A DNA stretch of 64,000 bases from positions 1-64,000 of the forward strand of contig CP060772.1 of assembly GCA_023205875.1 (NCBI GenBank). Reading direction: 5' to 3'. The position numbers and the translations under genes are program-made. Origin of the DNA: Chloropicon primus. Taxonomy: Eukaryota; Chlorophyta; Chloropicophyceae; Chloropicales; Chloropicaceae. The stretch's first letter is position 1, and the number at the start of each line of letters is the position of its first letter. Below the pieces are notes generated by a model. The model saw only the letters and a list, made by a program, of their open reading frames with translations, was not told where the DNA came from and did not search any database. Below, in pieces: positions 1-11,900 of this stretch.

Positions 1-180
1 AAACCTAAGGCCTAAGGCCTAAACCTGGGCCTACCTAAGGCCTAAAACCTAAAACCTAAAACCTAAAAACCTAAAAACCTAAAAACCTAAAACCTAAACC
101 TAAAACCTAAAACCTAAAAACCTAAAACCTAAAACCTAAAACCTAAACCTAAACCTAAAACCTAAACCTACAAGCCTAAA
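1..180. repeat. Degenerate telomeric repeat, C-rich strand
   Basis: The window opens with a run of CCTAAA, CCTAAAA and CCTAAAAA units mixed with CCTAAGG variants. Read on the other strand these are TTTAGG and TTTTAGG motifs, close to the plant/algal telomere unit TTTAGGG. C-rich units on the plus strand at the left edge are what a left chromosome end should show. The units are irregular, so this is probably the inner, degenerate part of the telomere or a chromosome end with a sloppy telomerase template. I infer a true chromosome end from position and orientation. Confidence 0.85.
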
Positions 181-185
181 CCTAA

Positions 186-690
186 GGAAGGACGACCTGG
201 CCAAAGAAAGGAGCCGGGGAACAAAAGAAGCCTAAGAGAAAGACACCGTTGCATCATCCAAGCTTTCCGTGGTGCCTCCGAGCCACCGCGTTTCCTAAAG
301 GCTTGGGAGTCCTAAAACCTAACGCCTAAAAGGCCCTCTCGTGGGTCCGAAGTGCCTTGAGTAGGGTTTGCCCGAGGAAGGAAGGAAGGACGACCTGGCC
401 AAGGAAAGGAGCCGGAGAACAAAAGAAGCCTAAGACAAACACACCGTCGCATCATCCAACCTTTCCGTTGTGCCTCCGAGTCACCGCGTTTCCTAAAGGC
501 TTGGGAGTCCTAAAACCTAACGCCTAAAAGGCCCTCTCGTGGGTCCGAAGTGCCTTGAGTAGGGTTTGCCCGAGGAAGGAAGGAAGGACGACCTGGCCAA
601 GGAAAGGAGCCGGAGAACAAAAGAAGCCTAAGAGAAAGACACCGCCGCATCATACAAGCTTTCCGTGGTGCCTCCAGCCACCGCATTTTT
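186..690. repeat. Subtelomeric 198-bp tandem satellite, about 2.5 copies
   Basis: The motif GACGACCTGGCC recurs at about 191, 389 and 587, which sets a period of 198 bp. Copies one and two are nearly identical. The third breaks off near 690 after the CCTCCAGCCACCGC stretch. Each unit carries its own internal CCTAAAACCTAACGCCTAAAA piece, so telomere-like motifs are embedded in the satellite. No open frame of note lies inside. This is a typical subtelomeric repeat next to the telomere. Confidence 0.85.
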
Positions 691-1650
691 TCCTTCTGGT
701 ATAAGTTTTAAGTGTGATCTGGGTTTTAGTCGGCCCTAAACCAGGTCGCATAAGACGACGGATTCCAGCAGAAGAGTGGATCAGGGTAAGGTTTACGATT
801 GGACCTCGTTATTCTCAGGTGCCCTAGATTGCACTCCGCCCGGAACAGGTCTCTCCATCACGGACTCCATTCACACAACATCATCATCATCCATGGAGGG
901 CTGTGGTTTGGGTTTTAGTGGTCCGACAGATGGATCTCTACAGGCTCAAGGACGACGGGAAGATACACCATATTCAACGAATGTCCGAAACGAAAATACA
1001 AGCCGCTTCTGACAAAGTTTCACAGCCATCGGACACGAACTGGATCCGTCACTCCACTATTCGTACCAAAAAGTAGGCCCCCAAATGGACAATAGTAGCA
1101 ACAGAATCATATCATACACACCTACATTACACAAATCAAGTCAGCATTTACCAAACCAAGAGGATCCTATCCACGAACAACTACCCACAATCACATCTAC
1201 TTGCCTTCTCTCCTCTCCCACACTCCTGAATCGCCCAAGAACACCTCTCCTCCCTCGCCCCCCGGCAACGGTACGGGTGCGCCGGCCACTTCCCACCACA
1301 GCTTGGCCTCTCCCGATCATCGGAAGGACGACAGAATGAAATAAGGCCCAATCCATGCGCGCACAACACCACCTTGTTTTCCTCTGCCGCCCACAATGCC
1401 TCCTCCTGCCAGGACCTCACTGGTGTCCTTTCTTTCGCCCCAAGTGTCAAAAACATTTTCATGCACACGAGCAAAACGAAAAGCACAATCGCATTACAAA
1501 AAGAAATCCCTAAAAACTAACCACAGAAAGGCATTACAATACACAAAAGAAACACATACACGTCCTTCGCCCTCCCTTCCCCATCATCCCCCCAAGCACC
1601 CAAAGAATTATGTCCTCCCACTGAAAATGCTGCTTTACCTCCGTCCGTCC
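691..1650. other. Subtelomeric intergenic DNA, no gene recognised
   Basis: About 960 bp between the satellite and the end of the glycosyltransferase gene. Short open frames exist (for example 776-1012 on plus) but resemble no family I know and have no coding character. The part nearest 1651 is likely the 3' untranslated region of the minus-strand gene. No tRNA, rRNA or transposon signature was seen. Confidence 0.5.
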
Positions 1651-3969
1651 TCAACACAGACATTTGACACCACTGCTGCCGAACCCATCATCCTTTTGGG
1701 GTTTGTCCCGTACATCCAAAATGACTTTGGCAAACATAGTCCTTGCCAGCTTTTTCTGGACGTGGCTCTCTGATACCATTTGAGGGAGGAGAACTTTCAT
1801 CCTCTTCCGGTGTCGGAACATCTGGATCCCAACGAAACCAAGCAGGCCGAGCAAAGTATACCGCAACCACACGATATACTTTTTCAAGTGTAGCCTTACG
1901 CTTCCGTTGGTTTCTGCTGTTTGGTTTCGATTCAGATCTTTTGCCACATTCTCCTTGTACCTCTTAGAACCATATCGATATCTTGACAGAGTTTTTTTGT
2001 ATTCCACAGACGCAAGGAACCATCGTTCGCACAATGGGCTGTCGTGGTATTGATTGTGCAGAATAATTGCCCACACACCCGAAAGGCCACTTGGTCGCCG
2101 TTGTTTCAGGTCTTCTCCAGTGCAAGGACATGTCGTGCAAGCGCAATAAACGTCACGGCCCTCCTTGTCCTCTTTTTCGATTTGCCTTGTGTCCAAATGT
2201 TCTGACACAACGGGAACGAGCGCGCAAGCGGGCTTCTCGGGGTGCATGTCAGCAGCGGCGCCACACCACATATTATCCGGTGCCCAAGAGAGCGTCTGAT
2301 TCAAGAATCCATCGGTCAAAGCCACTTTGAAGAACCATGCTGCAAAGTCGCCTTCTAGCAAAGCAAAATACTGCTCGATGTACCCGGCGGCAAGCGGCTC
2401 AACGGACTCAAAGTCTGTGGCATTTGCCGCCGATTTCCAGTACCTGGCCTCGTGCAGTTGGTACCACTGTCGACCAGGAGCCTTCCGTCTCATCCAATTC
2501 ATGAGCGACTCGCCAACCGCCTCCCTCAGCGGCCCGGATATTACGGACCCTCCTTTCTTTTCCATAAAGGCGTTCCAAGGAAACCCAGCGATCCTCTGAT
2601 CTGCGTCTTTCATCAGAACGTAATCGTACTCTCCCATTTGCCGCACCAGGGGCTTCATGAATGCGTACTTGTTGAACGCGGCAGAGCTGCTCGTGTATCG
2701 GACCAAGGGCTCCAGATGGCCTTGCTCCACGAGCCCCCGAAGCTTCTCAGCAAAGGCCAACTTCAGGTTTGTTCTCACCACAAAGTTCACCTTCCACTTG
2801 CTGCATGGGTTCCATTGTGAGAGGGCTTGCATGTCAGACTCAAGCGTCGCAATCTCATCGTTCAACTGCTCTTCTGCCTTTATCAGACAGTTGGTAAGGA
2901 CCAGGATGCACTCTTTTCTGGGTGTGATCCGCGCCATGTCCACGTTCGAGGCTTGAAGCAAAGCCGTGATTTTGTTATTCACGTCCGCTGATTCGACTGT
3001 CGAGTCAACGCCGTAGTCGTGTTGAACGCCCAGCGTTCTGGTAGCAGTGTAAGTCCTTCCAGCAAGAGCGTAGAGCAACTCATCTGCAATCACCATGTCG
3101 TCACCAAAGTACCAATCAGCAGAAGCATCGCTCTGCACCCCGCGCAAAATCCTCTCCATGCCCTCCCGGTTGACCATGTACGCTGCAGTGCTCCAGTGTT
3201 CAGGCATCCAGCTGATCCAGGGGTCTTGGTAATTCAAGGACGCGTTCACAACCACGGGATTGCTGGTGTACCACTGTAGTACTGTCCAGTCCTGAGGCGC
3301 CATTGCTGCGTACGACTCCCAAGTCTCCAGGAAGCTTGCCGGTACAGAAACGTCGTCTTCGAGGATCAGGGCAAGCTCAGAATTGTCGTCGTACGCTCTC
3401 TTGATTGCTGTCAGGTGAGACAAGGCGCAAGCAAACTGACCCTCGGTGTACTCGTTCCTGAGATTCAACTCCCGGGTCTCCTCCTCGGCGCCCGGCGGTG
3501 CGGCGGCAAGGCCTTCCTTCAGCTCGACGCGCCCGAGCCGAAGCATGTCTCTGACTGCCTCCGCATCAATGCCTGGAACCCGAGTGGATCTGACAGTCGG
3601 AAAAGACGCTGCAGCGGACTTGAGCATGGTTTCCATGCTTGCTCTTCTCTCCACAGACTCGTCCAGGTTGATCCAGTAGATGTCCAGACCACCCCTCTGT
3701 GGACTCCGCGACGCGATACGTTGCCGACTGCCTTCGCCACCATAGGCTTCCTCGTCGACGGCGGGCTGCGCACTGAGCGCCACGCCTGGCCCCGTCCTAA
3801 GACTCCGGGACGGCCAGACCTCCTCGTCGCCGTTGTTGCCCTTGCCCTTCCCCCGCTCCTCCCCCGCGTGACCTGCCCCGTGAACACCCCACAGAACAAG
3901 CGGCAAGGACAAGATGACGCAAAGAAAGCACGCACCGAGGAAGGCCTTAGGCGTCCTCGTGCCGCGCAT
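1651..3969 (-). CDS. Membrane glycosyltransferase, GT25 domain plus a second glycosyltransferase-like domain
   Basis: A single 772-residue frame. Residues about 10-30 form a hydrophobic signal anchor followed by a Gly/Glu/Arg-rich stem. Residues about 93-340 look like glycosyltransferase family 25 (LPS/collagen galactosyltransferase type): it starts with LDIYWINLDESVERR, has LILEDDVSVP with the acidic metal/nucleotide-sugar motif near residue 204, and DWYFGDDMVIADE further on. A second part from about residue 355 carries KDADQRIAGFPWN, a DxD-like motif suggesting another sugar-transferase fold. Near the C terminus (about residues 690-710) there is a further hydrophobic segment, then a basic tail. 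Expected place is the Golgi or ER membrane, adding sugar to protein or glycan. The acceptor is unknown. The GT25 call rests on recognised motifs; the second domain and double membrane anchoring are inference. Confidence 0.75.
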   Translation of the reverse strand: MRGTRTPKAFLGACFLCVILSLPLVLWGVHGAGHAGEERGKGKGNNGDEEVWPSRSLRTGPGVALSAQPAVDEEAYGGEGSRQRIASRSPQRGGLDIYWINLDESVERRASMETMLKSAAASFPTVRSTRVPGIDAEAVRDMLRLGRVELKEGLAAAPPGAEEETRELNLRNEYTEGQFACALSHLTAIKRAYDDNSELALILEDDVSVPASFLETWESYAAMAPQDWTVLQWYTSNPVVVNASLNYQDPWISWMPEHWSTAAYMVNREGMERILRGVQSDASADWYFGDDMVIADELLYALAGRTYTATRTLGVQHDYGVDSTVESADVNNKITALLQASNVDMARITPRKECILVLTNCLIKAEEQLNDEIATLESDMQALSQWNPCSKWKVNFVVRTNLKLAFAEKLRGLVEQGHLEPLVRYTSSSAAFNKYAFMKPLVRQMGEYDYVLMKDADQRIAGFPWNAFMEKKGGSVISGPLREAVGESLMNWMRRKAPGRQWYQLHEARYWKSAANATDFESVEPLAAGYIEQYFALLEGDFAAWFFKVALTDGFLNQTLSWAPDNMWCGAAADMHPEKPACALVPVVSEHLDTRQIEKEDKEGRDVYCACTTCPCTGEDLKQRRPSGLSGVWAIILHNQYHDSPLCERWFLASVEYKKTLSRYRYGSKRYKENVAKDLNRNQTAETNGSVRLHLKKYIVWLRYTLLGLLGFVGIQMFRHRKRMKVLLPQMVSESHVQKKLARTMFAKVILDVRDKPQKDDGFGSSGVKCLC

Positions 3970-4712
3970 GGTTGTCCGTCAAAGTAACGCTCTCCTCTCC
4001 TCTCCTCGGTCCCTCGTCTCCGCGCCCGCCTTCGCCTTCACCGACGTAACGCGGCGACTGAAATGAAACCGCCTCAACCATCAGAGGAGCGATCATCAAA
4101 GATGACAATGGTGATGACGATGGCGATGACCACTGGGGCCGGCCAGGAACGCGGAGGGCCTCGGTACGCGTGACGTTACGATGGTTTCGCTGGAAGCCGG
4201 AGGAGGAGGACGAGAAGCATCCACATCAACCATCAGAGACATCAGCAAACATGGAACAATGACAATGACATGGGGGACGCGTGACGTTACGATGGTTTCG
4301 CTGGCGGTTACTTTTACCGAGACGGAGCACATGGGTACGGGTAGGCCTCTAGGAAGGGTTAGGCCCTCGGTGAGGAGCATCGGCTTGGTCTTGGTCTTGG
4401 TCTTCATCTCTCTCACCATGACCGAGTACGGTCGCTGGCCTAGCCCTTGCTCTTGGTCCAAGCTCTGCTTGGGATGGATGGGATCGCGTCGTACAAGAAA
4501 AGGGTGCTTTTGCTTGGAGAAAACAGCGAGCAACAAAAGCTTGGCTAGTGGTGGTAGTGGTGGTGGGGCAGTTTATAATAAGTTACAATACATACACAAC
4601 AAAAGTTCATCCACGTCAAGGTGCTCGATCCGCCCACTCCACCGGAAGGACCCGCCAGGAGCCTCTCCTTGGTCCAAGATAAGATGGTGACGACGAATCA
4701 GCTCCGCTCCGC
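3970..4712. promoter_or_regulatory. Upstream region of the glycosyltransferase gene with a 28-bp direct repeat
   Basis: This gap is 5' of the minus-strand glycosyltransferase and 3' of the minus-strand LRR gene. A 28-bp sequence containing GCGTGACGTTACGATGG occurs at 4166-4193 and again at 4277-4304, 111 bp apart. A shorter piece, CAACCATCAGAG, also recurs at about 4074 and 4226, so the two halves are diverged copies of one unit. The repeat holds a TGACGT core, the half-site bound by bZIP factors in plants. A promoter role is inference from position. Confidence 0.35.
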
Positions 4713-6656
4713 TCAGCTGGCCTTGAGGATGCTCCCGTTCAGGAGGTCCGAGTTCAGCTTTTGCAGGGACTCGGTCAGGGAGGAGATGCTGGACAGGGAG
4801 ATCCCCGGTCCCCCTCCCTCCTTGAGCGGGGAAGCCGCCGCCGCCTTGGCTGGGGTCTTGGGCTTCTTGGGCTTCTTGGGGGTCTTCATCGCCGGCACGG
4901 CATCGGCCAGGGGGTTCCTCTCGTTCAACTCGTTTAGGAACTGCGGGGTCTCGTGGTCGGACACCTCATGCCACGTCCGCTTGGGTGGGTTGTACCCTCT
5001 GATGAACTTGTGCCTCACGGTGTTGCAGGCAAAGTAGCACTCCGCGACGCCCTCGGGCATCCGGTGCCGGAAGGCCAAGTTCTGGTCCAGGACCACCTCG
5101 ACCGAGTCGGCGATGGTCTTCGAGTCCTTGACGGACCAGGACTTGATGATCTTGCCCTTGTGGTCGTACTGGACCCCGTGGTCCTTCTCGGCGTTGTAGG
5201 ACAGGAGCGCCTGGCCGTTGGGCCAGTTCACGAAGCCGTTGCCGTGCATGTCAAACGAGACCGCCGTCACCCTGGTGGATCGGTAAGAGGCGAAGAGGGA
5301 GTACCTCTTCCCCGTCTCCGTCTCGCCGAAGGACTGGTCGAGGACGTCGCTGTCCACGCAGATCGCCAGCTGGTCCCCGGGCCACTTGGCGATGGCGCTG
5401 CCGTCGTGGTGCACCACCAGGGCCAGGGAGCTTCCGGGGTACTTGCTCTCAAACTCCACGAGGTGGGCCTTGGGGTCGCAGAGCGCGGCCCGGCACTTGA
5501 TTGTGGTCGTCACCGTCACGCCGTTTGAGTGCTTCACCGGCTTCCGCTTGACCAGGCCAACGAACTTGCCCATGCCCTCGGGCTTCCCCAGCAGCTCCAG
5601 CTGCTCCTTGGTGGGCTCAAAGGAAGGAAGCATCTTGTCCATGGTGGCGATGAGGTCGCTGCTTCCAATGCCCCTGGCCGAGCTCGTCCCCTTCTTCGCC
5701 GCAGTCTTGGACGAGATCCTTGTCCTGGACATTGTCCTATTCTTCTTGTCCTGATCCCTGGCCCTGGCCCTGGCCCTGGCCTTGTTCTTGAGCCTCTCCC
5801 CGACCGCCGACTCGTCCTTCCCCAGGGACTCCTCCCTGAGCTTCATCTCCCTCTGCGTCCTGAGGTCGTTCTTGCTCTGAATCTCCTTGACAGCTTGCTG
5901 CCTCTCTACCCCAGTAAGCATTCCCACAGCCTCCCTCTCTTGCTCACTGATCAGCTTGGTGTCCACCACCTGGAGCGAGGGCAAGAGCAACAATAGCATG
6001 CGCCGGTACTCCCGCGGAGGAAGCTTGCCGCAGCACTGGTTCGGAAGGAGCCAAAGGTGGCTCAGCTTCTGCATCTTCTGCAAGTGGTCGATCTCTCCGA
6101 TCGAAGAGATGTCGTTGTTGTGAACCCAAAGCTCCTCCAGCTCAACCAAGTCAGCCAGAGGCTGGAGGGACCGGACTTGGTTGTCGCTCACTTTCAGCAC
6201 TCGGAGGTGCTTCAGCTGCTCCACGCCCTTGAGAGACCGAACAGAGTTGTGCATCACGTTCAGGTACCTCAGTTCCGTCAGGAGGGAGAGGGAGCTCACC
6301 GATTTGAGCCGATTGAACGCCAGGTTCAGGTCACTCAGACCCACAAGGCTCTGCACTCCAGAGGCATCCTCCACCTCCCTGTGGTTTTGGGTTGTTCAGA
6401 CAGACAGACAAAGCAAGGAAGGAGGACAAATAGAAAGAGCGCGCGTTAGAAGGAGTGGAGGCAAACGAAGAGGCACTCCACACCCAAGCCTTTCGACTGA
6501 GGGGGTCTCAGGTGACTCCTGCGTTTTGTTTCCTTCCAGGAAGAAACCAAAGCCAAAACACTTGACTTACTTGTTTGTGAGTGTGAGTTCCTTGACCGAC
6601 CCAAGGTCGTCCGTGAAGGTGCACTTCTTGAGGAGGTCGTCTGTGATCCGAACCAT
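4713..6656 (-). CDS. Leucine-rich-repeat protein with FAM194-like C-terminal half (two exons)
   Basis: Exon 1 is 6656-6571 and begins MVRITDDLLKK. Exon 2 is 6378-4713. The 192-bp intron has GTAAGT at its donor and CCACAG at its acceptor, and the join keeps frame (LTLTN|KEVEDASG), giving 583 residues. Exon 2 alone has no ATG start, which supports the splice. Residues about 20-185 are leucine-rich repeats of the SDS22/U2A' type found in many axonemal proteins. A basic coil follows (about 190-290). The C-terminal half (about 310-530) has aromatic/Gly repeats such as KWPGDQLAI, NWPNGQALL and HRMPEGVAECYF, which recall the FAM194 domain of ERICH6 sperm proteins. The tail is rich in Lys-Pro. A role as a flagellum-associated protein is plausible but inferred. 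Confidence 0.72.
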
Positions 6657-7878
6657 AATCGAGTGGGGACCAACCTGCAACGCCAACAACCTCTTTCCTT
6701 CTTCCTTTGTCCTTTGGCAGGCTCACTCCTCCCTTTGCCAAGGCACCAAACGGTGTCTTTTGTTGTCGTACAACGCCAAGACAAAGAGAACGCGACCCAA
6801 GGCAAAGTCTTTCTTGCCGACCGCACAGAAGAGAAGTGTGTCGCCTTTCGTGCAATATTGTCTGGTCCCGACTGTCTGTGCCCTCCTTGCCTCGTCCTTG
6901 CCTGCTGCCTCGGTTGGTTCTCCCGAGTCAACGAGAAAAATTTTCCAGCAGGAGAGAGGAGAGGAGCATCCAGGAGAGGAGGGGGCAGGATGCCAAGTGC
7001 GATGCGATGCGATGCAGGGGGAAACGGGGGAGGGAGGTGTCTGGCTGGGGGAGGACAGGACCTTGGTCTATCCTCTGTTTTCCTGTGTCAAAATCGCGTT
7101 CGTGGTGTGAGAGAGAGGAGAAGGAACGAAGGATTCATCCTATCGATGAGTGTAATGTGATCAGCACATCAAGGGGGGCAGGGACTTGGAGAGGCAGGCC
7201 ATGCGGCACACAACGCAACAGTGGTGGAGGGAAAATGTCGGAGGACACACTCGCGTCTCTCTGTGCGTGCGTGTGTGTGTGTGTGTGTGTGTGCGTTTGT
7301 GAATTCAGCAAGGGTCTCCTGACCACGACGAAACGTTGTGGCACTTTCGGGGTCCGCGGGAGTGAGAGAGCCGACGGAGCACTAAGGTGGGGTGGTGTTG
7401 AGTCCAAGAGTGGCGACGAGGGACAAAGGTACAAGAAACAAATGGATCATACAACAGAACGGGGGGAGGAGAGCCCCTCGATCTCATCTTTTACTTCACA
7501 CTCGATTATCTATACTACTGTACAACTGTCAGCGTCGGCCGTCAGCACACGCACAAGGGAACAGAAGGAGGAGAAAACATACCAAAAGTCAGTGGCTGGC
7601 CTCGTGTGCGCGGGAACGTCCGTCTCTCATTCACGTTTTCGTATTCGTTTTTCATGTTGTGGATTTCAGAGAGCTACTATCAGATAGTCAACCATGAAGT
7701 GTGGGTATGCTGTCAGCGAAACTCTCTAGTTGCTTTATCGCCTCAGTTGAAACGCCAATGGACTAGAATGGGTCCAAAAGCGTGATTAATAGAGGCTTAC
7801 TCTCGACACCCGTGCCACGCCTGTGATCGATCGAGCGAAGCACGCCTTACTAGGCCCCTCTTTCTCTCACTCGCTGAG

Positions 7879-7927
<49 letters not shown>

Positions 7928-8998
7928 AGAGTAAGAAGTCAAGTCAAGTCGTGGCCAAACCAACCCCAAAGGCCAACCGTACTTCGTCTTACCGCTTGTG
8001 ATCGGAATGCGTTTTGCCCCGCTGCATGCATCCTTCTCTCTAACGTGTTATGGTACAAGAGGCCAGGTGGCGGTGTTTTACTCTGGCCGCACCTTTCCTC
8101 CTCCTCCTCAACCTGTCGCCCCATCCTCACAACCAGCCCAGGGATCCATCCACCAACGAGAAACCGGAAGAGATCCCCTAACGCACTACCATCTTCCCTT
8201 CCCTTTGTGCTCCCTCCCTCGTTGAGTCAGCCATCTTCCTCCCCAATGCCTGGCACTCCGGCGGACAACCCCCTCAACCGAGGGACCCACCGAAAGCCCT
8301 CGCCACGACGCTCCCTCCCCTCCCCCTCCCCCTTCCCCTCCCTCGCCTTGTCCTCCTCCTCAGTCCTCCTCCACAAAGTCGCCGCCCTTGTCCTCGCCCT
8401 CGCCCGCCGCCTTGTCCTCACCCTCGTACGTCTTCCTTCAACGCCCACCCTGGTCGAGTCCGGTATCGATCGAAAGTCCTCGACACGACGCTTCCGTGTG
8501 TCGTCTCCCTCTCTCCCCTCCCCTCCCTCCCCTCCCTCAGTCGCCGCCGTCCTCGTCGTCCTCGTCGTCCTCGCCGCCCTCGTCGCCTCGTCGTGTGGTA
8601 CACTCCTCTTTCGCCTAACCGTTCAATCGCGCCCTCGACAGAAGGGGGACGAGCCCGCGCACGATCCCACGATCCGATCCCACGAGGCAGGCACACCTTT
8701 GGACGAGGAGACACCGAGCGATCGATTATAGGAAACAGGAAACAGATTGGACAACAACATACCACGTCAAGAGACCTTTCGATCGATACCGACCTCGAAC
8801 ACATACGACTTTGCTCGACCATTCTTTGCTTCATTCATTCGTTCGTTCGTTCGTTCGTTCCATTTTCATCCTTTGGTGAGGTGGAGGGCGTTGGGGTTGA
8901 GGAAGGAGGGGTCTAGGGAGCGTCGGGTCGTCGCGAGACCTTTCGATCGACGGACCTGATTTACTTGTTGAAAGAGTCGTCGTGAGTCGTGAGTCGTC
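6657..8998. other. Divergent intergenic region with simple repeats
   Basis: About 2.3 kb between the start of the minus-strand LRR gene and the plus-strand kinesin. It holds a (GT)n run at about 7267-7294, a long (CT)n run at about 7880-7924, TCC/TCG-rich stretches at 8330-8600 and a (GTTC)n run at about 8837-8860. Open frames here (6707-7687, 7823-8731) translate to low-complexity sequence and start in repeats, so I see no supported gene. Promoters for both neighbours should lie here. Confidence 0.5.
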
Positions 8999-11900
8999 AT
9001 GGCGGAGAACATCAGTGTGTGCGTGAGGGTGAGGCCCTTGAACGACAAGGAGAAGGAGCACGGCTTGGGCTGGAAGGTGGACCACGCGGGGACCAACATA
9101 AGCGAAGTGGCCGTGGCGGACCACAACCAGTCGTCGTCATCGCTGTCGTCGTCGTCGTGTTCCGCTTTGGGGGGTGCGGCACAGGGCTCCGACGTGGTGT
9201 CCCTGGCTGGTGGGGAGCACAAGTATGCGTTCGACAGGATCTACGACGAGACTTGGGGCACCAAGCACATCTACGAGGACGTGTGCGTGCCAGTGGTGGA
9301 CAGCGTGGTGGAGGGTTTCAATGGAACTATCTTCGCGTACGGGCAGACGAGCAGCGGGAAAACGTATACAATGAGAGGAAGCGCGACGTGGGAGAGCGGG
9401 TCTGCGAAGCCCGCGCCGTCTGCGACGGGGGAGGAGAACCAGCAGAGCGAGGGAGGGGAGGAGCTCGGGATCTTGCCTTTGGCCGTCCGAGGGATCTTCA
9501 AGCGCATCCAAGCCGCCTCGGGGAGGGAGTTCCTGCTGAGAATATCGTACATGGAGATCTACAACGAGGACATCATTGACCTGCTGGCCCAGTGCAACGG
9601 CAAGGACGCCAAGACCACCGGGCAAGCGGACAGGAGGAGGCTCCTTGTGAAGGAGAGGGCCAACGGCGGCGGGCCTTACGTGTGCGGGCTGAGGGAGGAG
9701 ATCGTGAGGAGCGAGGACGAGGTGGCGGCCTGGCTCAAGAAGGGTGACATCCACAGGCACGTCGGGGAGACGAAGATGAACAGAAACAGCAGCAGGAGCC
9801 ACACCCTGTTCCAGATGGTCATAGAGAGCAGGGCGAGCGCGGGAGCTGACGGCAGCAGCGAGGACGATGACGCGATCCTCGTGTCCAAGCTCACCTTGGT
9901 CGATCTCGCTGGGTCGGAGAGGCTGTCCAAGACGTGCGCGGAGGGCAAGAGGGCCAAGGAGGGTGCCTACATCAACAAGAGTCTCCTCACACTTGGCACG
10001 GTGATCAACAAGCTGAGCGAGGGCCAACACAAGCACATTCCTTATAGGGACAGCAAGCTGACGAGGATTCTGCAGACCGCCCTAGGAGGAAATTCCAAGA
10101 CAGCGATGATCACCAACATAACCCCCTCGGTGTTCCACATGGACGAGACCCACAGCACCCTTCGTTTCGCCACCAGGACGAAGAGCGTCAAGAATGCTGC
10201 CGTGGTGAACGAGGTTTTGAACGACGATGCCCTGCTCAAGCGCCAGCAAAAGGAGATCGAGAGGCTTAGGGACAGGCTCAAGGAGAAGAACAACGGCGTG
10301 GACATCGAGGCGACTGAGGCGGCCATCAAGGACATGAAGGACCACCTAATCGAGGTCAAGGAGCAGAACAAGAGCATCGAGGAGATGCTGGTGCAGGAGA
10401 GGAATGAGAAGGACGTGATGAGGACGGACTTGCAGCACAAGTCCAGGAAGCTGGAGAATCTCACGACCTTTATCCTCAACGAGGCAGATGCCAACTCGCT
10501 GGGCTCCGGGAGGTCTCGCCGGTCCAAGAGGGACAGGATGAGCTGGTGCCCCTCCTCCATGCACCACCCGGCGACATCGTTGCCAGCGGTGGAGGAGGAG
10601 GCCGCCCAAGAGGCGACCAGGAGAGCGAGCGACGATCTGCAGATCACTCTGAGAAAGTCGGGGGTTGAGGAGGAGAGAGAGGCCACGTCAGAGGTGAAGC
10701 TCCTCCAGGAGGCCTTGGTGAAGCTGAGGAAGGACGTGACACAGTCAAGGCAAGAAGTTGCCTCGAGGGACGAGATGCTGCGCGAGATCAGCCTGAGGGC
10801 CGAGTCTCTGCAATCCTCCCTCGGGGAGTCCCAGACGAATGCAGCGAGGTTAGAACAGGATCTCAGTGACACGCGATCGGAATTCGAAAGCTACAAGACG
10901 GACGCCGAGAGCTTGCTCGATTCAGTAAAGCAGGCAAAGGAGGAAACCGTGAGAGAACTGCAGGAGTACAAGGAGACAGCGACTCAAAACATTGACGCTG
11001 TGAAGATGGAGGTGACGGCGATGGGCGAGTCTCTTGAGAAGGGCCAAGAGATGCTGTCGGAGGAAAGGAAGGCCCTTGGACTGATGCGGGAGGCGCGCGA
11101 AGAAGCGGAGGAATCCTTGCGTGCCAAGCAAGATGCGATCGAGGATCTCGAAGGACAGCTCAAGGAAGCGATTGGGGCTGCCAAGGCGGGTGCTGAGAAG
11201 GTGGCTGCACTCGAGGGATCCCACAAGGAGCTCAACGAAACTCTTGCGGAGATGGAATCCTCCAAATCCAACCTCGAGGCGTGCCTCAAGGAGAGGGAAG
11301 TGAAGGAGGTGGACTTGGGCGAGCAGCTGGCTGCGCTGGCAGAGGACAACGCGTTCAAGGAGGGTGAGATTCAGAGGCTCAAGTTGGAAATCGAGGGCCT
11401 CGTGTCGGAGCAAGAAGAGAGGGACGCCCTGGTGAAGAAACTTGAGAATGACAAGCTCGATTCCGTGGGGCTACTGAGGGAGATGGATGTTCTCAAAAGC
11501 GATTTGCAGAAAAGCGTCAAGGAGCAAGAGGACGCCCGAGCTTGCGCCAAGGATCTTGAGGCAAAGATCGCTGCGGGTGCCAGCGAAGCTCAGGATCTGC
11601 GCTCACGTGCTGCTGACATGGCTGCAGAGCTGGAGACGGCGAGGAAGGAGCTCACCAAGGAGGAAAGTTTGAGGGAGGCGTACGAGGAGAAGTCCAGCAA
11701 GCTTGAGGGTCTGCTGAACGAGTCCGAAGTCCGGCTCACTTCCGAGCAATCTGAGAGCAAGAAGATGGAGGGCAGGCTGCGGAGCCTGACTGAGAGACTG
11801 AATTCAGCGGTTGGCTCCCAGTCCAAACTTTCCGAGGACCTCAGGGTTTCCAGGGAGGACAAGATCGCGGCCAGCAGGAGGGAGAGGAAGATGGAGGAGA

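Noticed and set aside
6379-6570. LRR gene start at 6374 without an intron
   Set aside because: That codon is GTG, while an upstream exon with an ATG, consensus GTAAGT donor and matching phase restores a typical LRR-protein N terminus.
6707-7687. 326-codon plus-strand frame in the LRR-kinesin gap
   Set aside because: Arg/Ser-rich translation running through a (GT)n repeat, no recognisable domain; overlaps the LRR promoter region.
7823-8731. 302-codon plus-strand frame before kinesin
   Set aside because: Begins in a (CT)n run that translates to Ser-Leu repeats, then Pro/Ser-rich low complexity. Likely promoter or 5' untranslated DNA.
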